Shown piece after piece: positions 26,174 through 36,028 of a stretch of DNA of 64,000 nucleotides (the stretch's first letter is position 1; each line of letters starts with the position of its first letter). The stretch is from the NCBI GenBank assembly GCA_035564555.1, contig DATMTS010000002.1, forward strand, positions 1 to 64,000, written 5' to 3'. The notes under the pieces are model-generated. The model was given only the letters and a program-made list of their open reading frames with translations. It did not search any database and had not been told where the DNA came from. A program made the translations under genes and the position numbers. Source of the DNA: DATMTS01 sp035564555 (lineage in GTDB: Bacteria > Actinomycetota > Actinomycetes > Actinomycetales > Microbacteriaceae).

Positions 26174-27465
26174 GCACCACAGTGGAACACGGCATTCCTG
26201 ATGCAGCGCCGATCGTCTTGGAGAAGACGGTGCTGAAGAGCTGGAAGGTGCCGATCGCGCTCGGCGCGTTCGCGGTCATCGCGATCGTGCTCTTCCTCGT
26301 GCTGCACCGAGGCGGCACCACGACGTTCACCTTCTCCGGTTCCGGTACGGCTATGGCGTTGCCGAACCTTGTGGCGCCCACGACGGCGACGACCATCGTG
26401 CTGACCATCGTGCTGATCGTGCTCGCGATCATCAGCGCGATGCTCGTCGCCCGACGCGGGCGTGTGCCGCTCTGGTTCACGGGAGGGTACGCGCTGCTGT
26501 TCGTGATCGCGTTCCTCACCTGGGCGGCGGGCGGCGGCCACACCCTGCCGCTGCCCATCACAGGCCTGTTGATCGGCACGGTCGGGCTCAGCGTGCCGCT
26601 CGTGTTCGGCGCGCTGGGCGGCGTGATCGGGGAGCGCGCGGGCGTCGTCAACGTCGCGATCGAGGGTCAATTGCTCGCCGGCGCGTTCATGGCCGCGATG
26701 GTCGCCTCGATGACGCATTCGGTGTGGGCGGGCATGTTCGCCGCGGTGGTGGCGGGTGTGCTGGTCTCGTTCGTGCTCGGAGCATTCGCGATCAAATACT
26801 TCGTCGACCAGGTGATCGTCGGCGTCGTGTTGAACGTGCTCGTGCTCGGGCTCACGAACTTCTTGTACAGCGAGGTGCTCGCGCGCAACGCGCCGCTGCT
26901 CAATCAGCCGCCGACACTGCCCAGACTGCCGATCCCGGGGCTCAGCGCCATCCCGATCCTCGGCCCGGTGCTGTTCGATCAGTCGATCATCGTGTACTTC
27001 ATGTACGTCGCGGTGTTCGCGGTGTGGTTCGCGCTCTTCCACACGCGCTGGGGTCTGCGGGTGCGCTCGGTCGGTGAGCATCCTCAGGCCGCGGACACGG
27101 TGGGCATCAACGTCGCTCGTACCCGGTTCTGGAACGTCGCACTCGCCGGTGCGATCGTCGGGCTCGGCGGCGCGTACTTCACGCTCGGCTCGGTCGGGCC
27201 GTTCTCGCAGAACATGACGGGCGGCCAGGGCTTCATCGCACTCGCCGCCGTGATCTTCGGCCGATGGGATCCGATCCGGGCGACGCTGGCCGCACTGCTG
27301 TTCGGATTCGCCACCAACCTGCAGAACGTGCTCGGCATCGCCGGTTCCCCCGTGCCGAGCGAGTTCATGCTCATGTTGCCCTACGTGGTGACGATCTTCG
27401 CGGTGGCCGGTCTCGTCGGCTACTCGCGCGCCCCAGCAGCCGACGGAAAGCCGTACATCAAATGA
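26170..27465 (+). CDS. nucleoside ABC importer, permease subunit 2
   Basis: 431 residues with about 10-12 membrane helices; GERAGVVNVAIEGQLLAGAF and LRVRSVGEHPQAADTVGI are the BPD-transp-2 motifs. It is about 100 residues longer at the N-terminus than typical NupQ, with two additional hydrophobic segments (residues about 25-45 and 68-90). Overlaps both neighbours by four bases, which couples importer and cytidine deaminase synthesis. Confidence 0.92.
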   Translation: MSTTVEHGIPDAAPIVLEKTVLKSWKVPIALGAFAVIAIVLFLVLHRGGTTTFTFSGSGTAMALPNLVAPTTATTIVLTIVLIVLAIISAMLVARRGRVPLWFTGGYALLFVIAFLTWAAGGGHTLPLPITGLLIGTVGLSVPLVFGALGGVIGERAGVVNVAIEGQLLAGAFMAAMVASMTHSVWAGMFAAVVAGVLVSFVLGAFAIKYFVDQVIVGVVLNVLVLGLTNFLYSEVLARNAPLLNQPPTLPRLPIPGLSAIPILGPVLFDQSIIVYFMYVAVFAVWFALFHTRWGLRVRSVGEHPQAADTVGINVARTRFWNVALAGAIVGLGGAYFTLGSVGPFSQNMTGGQGFIALAAVIFGRWDPIRATLAALLFGFATNLQNVLGIAGSPVPSEFMLMLPYVVTIFAVAGLVGYSRAPAADGKPYIK

Positions 27466-27906
27466 CCGACGATCATCCCGAACCCGGCACCGGCTCGTTC
27501 ACCGTGCCTTTCAGCGGCGAGGTCGACTGGGGCGGCCTGCGTGAAGCGGCTGTTCAGGCCATGTCGCACGCCTACGTGCCGTACTCGCACTTCCCGGTCG
27601 GTGCGGCGGCGCTCGTCACCGATGGCCGCGTGGTCTCCGGCTGCAACGTCGAGAACGCCAGCTACGGAGTGACGCTGTGTGCCGAGTGCGGTCTCGTCTC
27701 CGCATTGCATCTGAGCGGCGGCGGCCAGCTCGTCGCGTTCATCTGCGTGAACGGCGACGGCGACATCCTGATGCCGTGCGGTCGCTGCCGTCAGCTGCTG
27801 CACGAGCACTCGGTGCCGGGGATGCTGCTGGAGACCGTGTCGGGCATCCGCACGATCGACGAGATCCTTCCGGATGCCTTCGGGCCCCGGCAGCTGGAGG
27901 ACTTCC

Positions 27907-27914
<8 letters not shown>
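27462..27914 (+). CDS. cdd: cytidine deaminase
   Basis: 150 residues. Zinc site: CAE in VTLCAECGL and PCGRCRQ, with the substrate-binding GCNVENASYG; matches tetrameric cytidine deaminases. Deaminates (deoxy)cytidine to (deoxy)uridine, feeding the next gene product. ATG at 27462 overlaps the permease stop (ATGA). The first 25 residues before the core are longer than in B. subtilis Cdd. Confidence 0.95.
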
Positions 27915-29232
<1,318 letters not shown>

Positions 29233-29243
29233 CGGCACCCGGC

Positions 29244-29271
29244 CGATCGGCACCCCGAGCAGTGCCGATCG
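29244..29271 (+). terminator. hairpin after deoA
   Basis: CGATCGGCAC (29244-29253) pairs perfectly with GTGCCGATCG (29262-29271) around an eight-base loop. No U-tract. Probable end of the nucleoside operon before add. Confidence 0.65.
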
Positions 29272-29307
29272 ATCGCCGGAGGCATCCTCTCAGCGTGCCT
29301 CGCCCGG

Positions 29308-29313
29308 TACGCT
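29308..29313 (+). promoter_or_regulatory. -10 hexamer TACGCT for add, leaderless type
   Basis: TACGCT ends six bases before the ATG at 29320. Confidence 0.5.
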
Positions 29314-29319
29314 GAGGGC

Positions 29320-30438
29320 ATGAGCGCTGCGTCTGCCGAATACCTGACCACCGACGGCGTCGACATCGCCGAACTGCCCAAAGTGTCGTTGCACGACCAC
29401 CTCGACGGCGGGCTTCGCCCGCAGACGATCATCGAACTCGCCGACGGAATCGGGCTCGAGTTGCCCGAGACGGATGCCGCCGCGCTCGGCACCTGGTTTC
29501 GGCAGCAGTCGAACTCGGGGTCGCTCGTCGAATACCTGAAGACCTTCGACGTGACGACAGCCGTCATGCAGACCGCGGACGGCCTGTCCAGGGTCGCGCG
29601 TGAGGCCGTCGTAGACCTGGCCGCAGACGGTGTCGTGTACGGGGAGCTGCGCTGGGCTCCCGAGCAGCACATCGCTCGCGGCCTGAGCCTGGACGACGCG
29701 GTCGAGGCGGTGCAGCAAGGCATCGAGGCGGGAATCGACGATGCGGCGACGGTAGGCCGCGACATCCGTATCGGTCAGCTGGTCACGGCGATGCGGCATG
29801 CCGAGCGATCGCTCGAGATCGCCCAACTCGCCGTGCGGCATCGGGACCGCGGAGTCGTCGGCTTCGACATCGCCGGGGCGGAGGCCGGCTTCCCGGCATC
29901 CAACCATCGCACCGCGTTCGACTATCTCGCCGAGCAGTACTTTCCTGTCACCGTGCACGCCGGGGAGGCGGACGGGCTCTCCAGCATCCGCAGCGCGCTG
30001 CTCGACGGTCGGGCACTGCGTCTCGGTCACGGAGTGCGGCTTGCCGAGGACATCGTCGTCGAGCGGCAGGACGACGAGAACACCTACGTATCGCTGGGCA
30101 GACTCGCGCAGTGGGTCAAAGACCGCGAGATCGCCCTGGAGGCGAGCCCCTCGTCGAATCTGCAGACCGGGGCGATCGCGGCGTGGGGCGATGAACTGGT
30201 CGATCACCCCTTCGACCTGCTCTACCAGCTCGGATTCCGCGTGACGGTGAACACCGACAACCGGTTGATGAGCGGAACCTCGCTGAGCCGGGAACTCGCA
30301 TTGCTGTCGGACGCCTTCGGCTACGACCTCGACGACTTCGAGGCATTCCAGTTGAACGCGGCGGCCGCGAGCTTCCTGCCGCTGGAGGAGCGAGACGACT
30401 TGGCAGACGTGATCGCCAGCGGATTCGACATCGCCTGA
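29320..30438 (+). CDS. add: adenosine deaminase
   Basis: 372 residues, TIM-barrel metallo-deaminase. Zinc ligands in SLHDHLDGG near the N-terminus, VHAGEAD in the middle with the catalytic Glu, and the late VNTDNRLMSG; EASPSSNLQTG is also conserved. Converts adenosine to inosine, which the PNP encoded at 33.5 kb can split. Separate transcription unit with its own -10 after the deoA hairpin. Confidence 0.95.
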   Translation: MSAASAEYLTTDGVDIAELPKVSLHDHLDGGLRPQTIIELADGIGLELPETDAAALGTWFRQQSNSGSLVEYLKTFDVTTAVMQTADGLSRVAREAVVDLAADGVVYGELRWAPEQHIARGLSLDDAVEAVQQGIEAGIDDAATVGRDIRIGQLVTAMRHAERSLEIAQLAVRHRDRGVVGFDIAGAEAGFPASNHRTAFDYLAEQYFPVTVHAGEADGLSSIRSALLDGRALRLGHGVRLAEDIVVERQDDENTYVSLGRLAQWVKDREIALEASPSSNLQTGAIAAWGDELVDHPFDLLYQLGFRVTVNTDNRLMSGTSLSRELALLSDAFGYDLDDFEAFQLNAAAASFLPLEERDDLADVIASGFDIA

Positions 30439-30521
30439 GGCCCACTCGACCCGCTCGTACGCCTGGGGCGAACGTGCGCCGGAAGCCGCGGAAGCGGCGG
30501 CCGGATCTCAGGAACCGGCGA

Positions 30522-30527
30522 TACGCT
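30522..30527 (+). promoter_or_regulatory. -10 hexamer TACGCT for the PTS pair, leaderless type
   Basis: TACGCT ends six bases before the ATG at 30534; identical to the add -10. Confidence 0.5.
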
Positions 30528-30533
30528 TGAGCC

Positions 30534-31025
30534 ATGCCGCTGCCGCCACTGTCCGAATCCGCCGTGGACCTCTCCGCGCGGGCGTCCGACTGGCGCGACG
30601 CGGTGCGACTGGCGGGCGCCGCATTGCGCCGAGCCGGTAAGACGCGTGACAGCTACACCGAACGCATGATCCAGGTGATCGACGACTTCGGTGCATACAT
30701 CGTGATCGCCCCGGGCCTCGCTCTGGTGCACGCCCGGCCCGGTCCGGATGTGCTCGCCGACGGTCTCTCCGTGGTCACCCTGGCCGACCCGGTGTCCTTC
30801 GGACATCCGCACAACGATCCGGTGCGGGTCGTCGTGGGTCTGGCCGTCGCCAATTCCGACGCGCACGTCACCTCCGTCGCGTCGCTCGCCAACATCTTCA
30901 ACGATCCGGATTCCATTCCACAGCTGGCCGAGGCCGCCTCCGTCTCCGACGTGCGGCGCGTCTTCGGGCAACAGGATGAAGCGGCTCCGGCGGACGAGCC
31001 CGAAATGGAAGGGTCCCCTTCGTGA
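30534..31025 (+). CDS. PTS EIIA, mannitol/fructose-ascorbate type
   Basis: 163 residues of the EIIA type-2 fold. The phosphorylatable histidine is His66 in LALVHARPG, and SVVTLADPVSFGHPHNDPV is the adjacent conserved segment, closest to the ascorbate (UlaC) branch. The C-terminal 25 residues are an acidic tail. Followed with a GTGA overlap by a IIB gene; no IIC membrane component is in the window, so the sugar is unknown and a regulatory role is possible. General PTS phosphate would come from the EI at 15.3 kb. Confidence 0.85.
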   Translation: MPLPPLSESAVDLSARASDWRDAVRLAGAALRRAGKTRDSYTERMIQVIDDFGAYIVIAPGLALVHARPGPDVLADGLSVVTLADPVSFGHPHNDPVRVVVGLAVANSDAHVTSVASLANIFNDPDSIPQLAEAASVSDVRRVFGQQDEAAPADEPEMEGSPS

Positions 31026-31294
31026 AGGTCGTCGCCATCTGCGGCGCCGGAGTCGGAACCTCGGCGATCCTCAAGGTGAACGCGGAGCGTGTTCTCGACC
31101 GCCTCGACATCGAGGCCGACGTGACGGCATCCGATGTGGCGGGCCTGGCGAGCGTCGCATCCGACGCGCAGGTGATCCTGACCTCGCCGGAGCTTCTGGA
31201 TCGCATCGGCCCGACCAATGCCGACATCGTCGTGATCGAGAACTACTTCGATCTCGAAGAACTCGAGCGCAAGCTCGAGACCGCGCTCGGCTGA
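31022..31294 (+). CDS. PTS EIIB, lactose/ascorbate type
   Basis: 90 residues. The phosphocysteine is Cys7 in VAICGAGVGTSAILK, the typical P-loop of EIIB of the lactose/cellobiose and ascorbate families. GTG start overlaps the IIA stop. Would pass phosphate from IIA to an unlinked IIC permease. Followed by an 85-base gap with no evident structure. Confidence 0.87.
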   Translation: MKVVAICGAGVGTSAILKVNAERVLDRLDIEADVTASDVAGLASVASDAQVILTSPELLDRIGPTNADIVVIENYFDLEELERKLETALG

Positions 31295-31379
31295 GGTCAC
31301 GGGCCCCTGCTCGAAAGCCGGTTGTCGAAATCCAGGCTCCTCATTCGACGTGGTGATGAGGACAGGAAAGGACAGCACG

Positions 31380-31733
31380 ATGCGATTTCAGATTTTGATC
31401 TACAACAACTCCGACGCTGCGGATGCCTGGGAAGGCGAGATGGCCGCCGAGTTCGACAGCGCGCACGCCGCGGTGCAAGCCGAGCTGCGCGCCTCGGGTG
31501 AGCTCGTCGACTCGAACGAGCTGAGCACGACGCAGGCGAAGGTCGTGCGGCTGGGCGCGGGTGACGCGCCGGCCGTCACGGATGGCCCGTTCGCCGAGAC
31601 CAAGGAGTGGGTCGGCGGGTACTACACGGTCGAGTGCGACAGCGTGGAACGTGCCGTGCAGATCGCGTCGCGCTTTCTCGAGGGCCGGTTCTCTCCGATC
31701 GAGGTGCGGCAGCTCGTGCACGCCGAGGGCTGA
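31380..31733 (+). CDS. YCII/DGPF-domain protein
   Basis: 117 residues of the YCII-related family: the DGPFAETKEWVGGYYTV segment with the D-G-P-F motif near residue 63 is diagnostic. ATG at 31380 has AGGAAAGG about seven bases upstream. Such proteins are frequently encoded next to an ECF sigma factor (SigJ/ECF41-like); here the next gene is a convergent sugar mutase and no sigma gene is present. Biochemical role unknown. Confidence 0.82.
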   Translation: MRFQILIYNNSDAADAWEGEMAAEFDSAHAAVQAELRASGELVDSNELSTTQAKVVRLGAGDAPAVTDGPFAETKEWVGGYYTVECDSVERAVQIASRFLEGRFSPIEVRQLVHAEG

Positions 31734-31804
31734 GGAGCGCTCCCGCGGCCGTTGTGCCGGCGCACGCACCCGGCTCCTCGGCTCGGGGAGAACCGCTCCC
31801 GCTG

Positions 31805-33493
31805 CTACACGCCGAGCAGCGCGCTCATTCCCTCGGCGAGATCACGCACGCGTGCGGTCGCCGAGGCGCGACGCTCGGCGAGTGTTCCTTCATCGCTGGA
31901 GGCGTCGATGTAGATCTTGAGCTTCGGCTCGGTGCCGCTGGGACGTACGATCACCCGTGATCCGTCGTCCAGGTGGATGCGCAGCACGTCGCTGGGCGGG
32001 AGCGCTCCGAACCCGTCTTGCAGGTCGTCGATGCGTTCCACCCGGACCGCACCGACGGCGGCGGGCGGGTCCCGGCGCAGCCGCGCCATGGTGTCGCCGA
32101 TCTCTCTCAGCTCTCGCACGCGTACCGAGATCTGATCCGAGGCGAAGTAACCGAACCGCTCCGCGAAGTCATCCAGTCGGTCGGCGACGGTGCGCCCCTC
32201 CGCATGCAGCCGGCAGGCCAGGGCGAGGAACGCGGCCGCGGCCGAGATGCCGTCTTTGTCTCGCACCGTCGCCGGGTTCACGAGGTAGCCCAAGGCCTCC
32301 TCGAACCCGAAGATCAACCCGGGAACCCGTGACACCCACTTGAAGCCGGTCAGCGTCTCGGCGAAGTCGAGGTGATGGGCGCGGGCGACGGCCGCCAGCG
32401 CCGGTGACGACACGATCGAGACCGCGAGCACCCCATCCGTTGCGGCTTCGGCCGCCGACCAGCCGAGCAAGGCGCCGACCTCGTTGCCGCTGAGCCGGCG
32501 GTACCCGCCCTCCGCCGCGGCATCCGGGATCGCCACCGCCAGCCGGTCCGCGTCGGGGTCGTTCGCGACGACCAGATCCGCACCCGCCGCTCGCGCCGTC
32601 GCGAACGCCAAGTCCATCGCGCCCGGCTCCTCCGGATTCGGGAACGAGACGGTGGGGAACGCGGCATCCGGTTCGATCTGTGCGGCAACGAGCGTCGGTG
32701 ACGGCAGCCCCGCCGCTTCGAACACGCGCTTGGCCGTCTGCCACCCCACGCCGTGCATCGCCGTGTACGCGACCGTCGGCGCCGGCCCGTCGGCGGCAGG
32801 CGCACCCGCAACCGAAGCCGTGGCCGCCACGTACGCGTCGATGACCGATTCGTCGGCGAGCTCGAACTCGTCCGAGCGCGGCAGCAGGCGGATGTCGCCC
32901 TCGGACACCCGAAGGATCTCGGCGGAGATCTCGGCGTCGACGGGCGGCACGATCTGAGACCCTTGATCCGCGCCACCCAGATACACCTTGTAGCCGTTGT
33001 CCCGAGGCGGGTTGTGACTGGCGGTCACCATCACGCCGGCCGTCGCATCGAGATGACGCACCGCGAACGCGAGCACCGGCGTCGGCAGCAGCCGCGGCAG
33101 CAGAACCGCTCGTACTCCCGCTCCCGCCATCAACTCGGCGGTGTCGCGGGCGAAAACATCGGAATTCGTGCGCCCGTCGTAACCGATCACGACCGAGGGG
33201 CGATCCCCGGCAGAGCGGGCGAGGAGGTAGGAGGCGATGCCGGCGGCGGCCTGCGCGACGAGCACCCGGTTCATCCGGTTCGGTCCGGCGGCGAGTTCGC
33301 CGCGCAGCCCGGCGGTTCCGAACGCCAAACGCGTGTCGAAGCGGTCGTGCAGTGCGGCCAGCGATTCGCCGTCGCCTGACTGTGCGGCTTCGATCAGCCG
33401 GGTCAGCTCGGCCGTCGTGACCGGGTCCGGGTCTTGTGCCAGCCAGTCGCGTGCCGCGGCGAGCACCGCGTCGTCGTCGAGGGGCGCGTTCAC
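31805..33493 (-). CDS. phospho-sugar mutase (phosphomannomutase/phosphoglucomutase family)
   Basis: 562 residues of the alpha-D-phosphohexomutase family. Active-site serine in GVMVTASHNPPRDNGYKVY, metal loop VVANDPDADRLAVA, sugar loop GFEEALGYLV and phosphate loop RPSGTEPKLKIY. Length and context with PNP match the PmmB/PgcA group; a phosphopentomutase-like role linking ribose 1-phosphate to the pentose pathway is possible. GTG at 33493 overlaps the PNP stop. Confidence 0.9.
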   Translation of the reverse strand: MNAPLDDDAVLAAARDWLAQDPDPVTTAELTRLIEAAQSGDGESLAALHDRFDTRLAFGTAGLRGELAAGPNRMNRVLVAQAAAGIASYLLARSAGDRPSVVIGYDGRTNSDVFARDTAELMAGAGVRAVLLPRLLPTPVLAFAVRHLDATAGVMVTASHNPPRDNGYKVYLGGADQGSQIVPPVDAEISAEILRVSEGDIRLLPRSDEFELADESVIDAYVAATASVAGAPAADGPAPTVAYTAMHGVGWQTAKRVFEAAGLPSPTLVAAQIEPDAAFPTVSFPNPEEPGAMDLAFATARAAGADLVVANDPDADRLAVAIPDAAAEGGYRRLSGNEVGALLGWSAAEAATDGVLAVSIVSSPALAAVARAHHLDFAETLTGFKWVSRVPGLIFGFEEALGYLVNPATVRDKDGISAAAAFLALACRLHAEGRTVADRLDDFAERFGYFASDQISVRVRELREIGDTMARLRRDPPAAVGAVRVERIDDLQDGFGALPPSDVLRIHLDDGSRVIVRPSGTEPKLKIYIDASSDEGTLAERRASATARVRDLAEGMSALLGV

Positions 33494-34320
33494 AGGGCGG
33501 CCACGATCGCGGCGAGCAAGGCGCCGATCACCGGTTCGGCCGACCGGCCGGCTTCGATCACCTCGTGATGGCTGAGCGGGGTCTTCTGGATGCCTGCGGC
33601 CAGGTTCGTGATCAGCGACAGGCCCAAGACTTCCATGCCGGCCTCCCGTGCGGCGATCGCCTCCAACGCCGTCGACATCCCCACGATGTGGCCACCGATC
33701 GTCTTCGCCATCTGCACCTCGGCCGGTGTCTCGTAGTGCGGCCCCGGGAACTGGCAGTACACGCCCTCGTCAAGGGTGTCGTCCACGCCGCGCGCCACAT
33801 CGCGCAGCCGGCGGGAGTACAGGTCGCTGAGATCGATGAAGGTCGCACCCTCCAGGGGCGAAGCGGCCGTGAGGTTGATGTGGTCGCTGATCAGCACCGG
33901 GGTGCCCGGAGCCCAGTGCTCCTTGATACCGCCGGCGCCGTTGGTCAGGATCATGGTCGTGGCGCCGGCCGCCGCCGCGGTGCGCACGCTGTGCACCACC
34001 CTCCGTACACCGTGGCCTTCATAGAAGTGGGTGCGGGCGCCGATCACGAGCGCGCGCTTTCCACTCGGCGTCAGGACCGACCGCAGCGTTCCGATGTGGC
34101 CGGAGAGCGCGGGCGCGCCGAAGCCGACGATCTCCGTGGCGGGAACCGTCGCGGTGGTCTCGCCGATCAGCTCGGCGGCCCTGCCCCAGCCGCTGCCGAG
34201 CGTGAGGGCGAGGTCATGACGATCGACCCCGGTGGCCTCGGCGAGTTGCGCCGCGGCTTCACGCGCTATCTCGAACGGGTCTGCATCCGGGGCGTCCAGC
34301 GGGTTGGGTGCATGAGACAT
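33490..34320 (-). CDS. purine-nucleoside phosphorylase
   Basis: 276 residues, trimeric PNP type. Phosphate-site LTLGSGWG and RTHFYEGHG, base-site TNGAGGIKEHW, HINLTAASPL, QFPGPHYETPAEV and GMSTALEAIAAREAGM are the family blocks. Converts inosine/guanosine to base and ribose 1-phosphate. Divergent from lpdA; followed without gap by the phosphohexomutase gene, so ribose 1-phosphate handling is probably coupled. Start supported by TAAAGT six bases upstream; the intervening run of six G could also act as a weak ribosome site. Confidence 0.94.
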   Translation of the reverse strand: MSHAPNPLDAPDADPFEIAREAAAQLAEATGVDRHDLALTLGSGWGRAAELIGETTATVPATEIVGFGAPALSGHIGTLRSVLTPSGKRALVIGARTHFYEGHGVRRVVHSVRTAAAAGATTMILTNGAGGIKEHWAPGTPVLISDHINLTAASPLEGATFIDLSDLYSRRLRDVARGVDDTLDEGVYCQFPGPHYETPAEVQMAKTIGGHIVGMSTALEAIAAREAGMEVLGLSLITNLAAGIQKTPLSHHEVIEAGRSAEPVIGALLAAIVAAL

Positions 34321-34326
34321 CCCCCC

Positions 34327-34332
34327 ACTTTA
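34327..34332 (-). promoter_or_regulatory. -10 hexamer TAAAGT for PNP, leaderless type
   Basis: On the minus strand TAAAGT ends six bases (GGGGGG) before the ATG at 34320. Confidence 0.45.
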
Positions 34333-34408
34333 TGCGGACCGCGCGGTTCGGCAGTATGTCGCCGAGTCCGCGCTCCCCAGGATGCTCGTTCGAGCGGCGG
34401 CGCCCGTT

Positions 34409-34438
34409 TTGTTCCGCGTCCCGCCCATGCGGGACAAT
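34409..34438 (+). promoter_or_regulatory. lpdA promoter with internal palindrome
   Basis: TTGTTC (34409-34414), 18 bases, then GACAAT (34433-34438), six bases before ATG 34445. GTCCCGC-CCAT-GCGGGAC (34418-34435) is a perfect 7-base-arm palindrome lying between and partly over the promoter elements, where a regulator would block polymerase. The regulator is unknown. Confidence 0.5.
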
Positions 34439-34444
34439 GGCCGC

Positions 34445-35881
34445 ATGGCCTTTGAGTTCGAGCGCAAACAGAGAATCGCTGTACTCGGAGGAGGCCCTGG
34501 GGGATACGAGGCGGCGCTCGCCGCAGCACAGCTCGGCGCGGACGTGACAGTCGTGGAACGCACCGGCGTCGGCGGCTCCGCCGTGATCACCGATGTCGTG
34601 CCGTCGAAGACGCTCATCGCGACGGCCGAGGCGGCGAACGCGATCGGTGAGGCGGCCGACCTCGGCGTGCAGTTCTTCACCAGGACGGATGCCGGAAAGC
34701 CGGTGCGTCCGGAGGTCGCGGTGAACCTCGCCGCGGTGAACAAACGCCTGCAGGGCCTGGCCAGGCAGCAGTCGGAGGACATGCGCTCGGAACTCGTGCG
34801 CTCCGGCGTGCGCATCGTCACGGGCGAGGGCAGGCTCGATGGCTCGTCGGCGCTGATCGTCTCCACCGCCAAGGGGGATACCGGAACGGACTTCGACCGT
34901 GTCGAGGCCGACACCATCGTCGTATCGGTGGGCGCCGGCCCGCGACTGCTGCCCTCGGCGATGCCGGACGGCGAACGCATCCTGACCTGGACGCAGCTCT
35001 ATTCGCTCGACGCCGTGCCCGAGCATCTGATCGTCGTCGGGTCCGGTGTCACCGGCGCCGAATTCGCTTCCGCCTACACGGCGCTCGGCTCGAAGGTCAC
35101 CCTCATCTCCAGCCGCGAACAGGTGCTGCCCGGCGAAGACGCCGACGCCGCCGCGGTGATCGAGAAGGTGTTCAAACGCAACGGTATGACTGTGCTCTCC
35201 AAGTCGCGTGCGGCATCCGTGGAACGCACCCCGACCGGTGTCGTGGCCACGCTCTCCGACGGGGGCACCGTCGAGGGCAGCCACTGCCTGATGGCCGTGG
35301 GATCGATTCCGAACACCTCGGGGATCGGCCTGGAGGAGGCCGGGGTGCAGCTGACCGCCTCACGTCACATCCGGGTGAACCGGGTGGCGCGCACCTCGAT
35401 CCCGAACATCTACGCGGCCGGCGACTGCTCGGATCTGCTGCCACTGGCATCCGTCGCCTCGATGCAGGGGCGCACGGCGGTGTTCCACGCGATGGGCGAC
35501 GCGGTGAACCCGATCGAGCTTCGCAATGTGACCTCGAACATCTTCACGCAACCCGAGATCGCGACCGTCGGGTGGAGCCAGAAGCAGATCGAGGAGGGCG
35601 TGGCGCAGGGCGACATCTACAAGCTGCCGCTGAAGTCGAACCCCCGAGCCAAGATGCTCGGCCTGAAAGACGGATTCGTGAAGCTGTTCGCGCGCACCGG
35701 ATCCGGTACCGTGATCGGCGGAGTGATCGTCGCCCCTCGGGCCAGCGAACTCGTCTTCCCGCTTGCCCTCGCGGTGGAGCAGCGCCTGACCGTCGACCAG
35801 GTGGCCCGGGCGTTCACCGTGTACCCCTCGTTGTCCGGCTCGATCTCCGACGCCGCCCGGGCGATGCACATCGTGCTCTGA
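34445..35881 (+). CDS. NAD(P)H-quinone dehydrogenase, LpdA-like flavoprotein
   Basis: 478 residues of the pyridine-nucleotide disulfide reductase fold: FAD motif IAVLGGGPGGYEAALAA, NAD motif VVGSGVTGAEFASAY, YAAGDCSDL and the dimerisation domain. The redox-active C-x4-C of lipoamide dehydrogenases is replaced by GVGGSAVITDVVPSK, so it cannot reduce lipoamide. This matches M. tuberculosis LpdA (Rv3303c), described as a quinone reductase. Start at 34445 is set by the -10 spacing; an in-frame ATG at 34430 is inside the palindrome. Confidence 0.88.
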   Translation: MAFEFERKQRIAVLGGGPGGYEAALAAAQLGADVTVVERTGVGGSAVITDVVPSKTLIATAEAANAIGEAADLGVQFFTRTDAGKPVRPEVAVNLAAVNKRLQGLARQQSEDMRSELVRSGVRIVTGEGRLDGSSALIVSTAKGDTGTDFDRVEADTIVVSVGAGPRLLPSAMPDGERILTWTQLYSLDAVPEHLIVVGSGVTGAEFASAYTALGSKVTLISSREQVLPGEDADAAAVIEKVFKRNGMTVLSKSRAASVERTPTGVVATLSDGGTVEGSHCLMAVGSIPNTSGIGLEEAGVQLTASRHIRVNRVARTSIPNIYAAGDCSDLLPLASVASMQGRTAVFHAMGDAVNPIELRNVTSNIFTQPEIATVGWSQKQIEEGVAQGDIYKLPLKSNPRAKMLGLKDGFVKLFARTGSGTVIGGVIVAPRASELVFPLALAVEQRLTVDQVARAFTVYPSLSGSISDAARAMHIVL

Positions 35882-36028
35882 GACCGGCCGCGAGGCTATT
35901 CGGTCGATTCATACGACCGTTGGGCGATCTGACGAGTAACGTGAAAATCGAGTTCGCCTGCGCCTTGTGCGTGTCGGGGCGATCTCGTTCCGCGATCCGG
36001 GATGGATCCCGACCCCAAGGAGACAACG

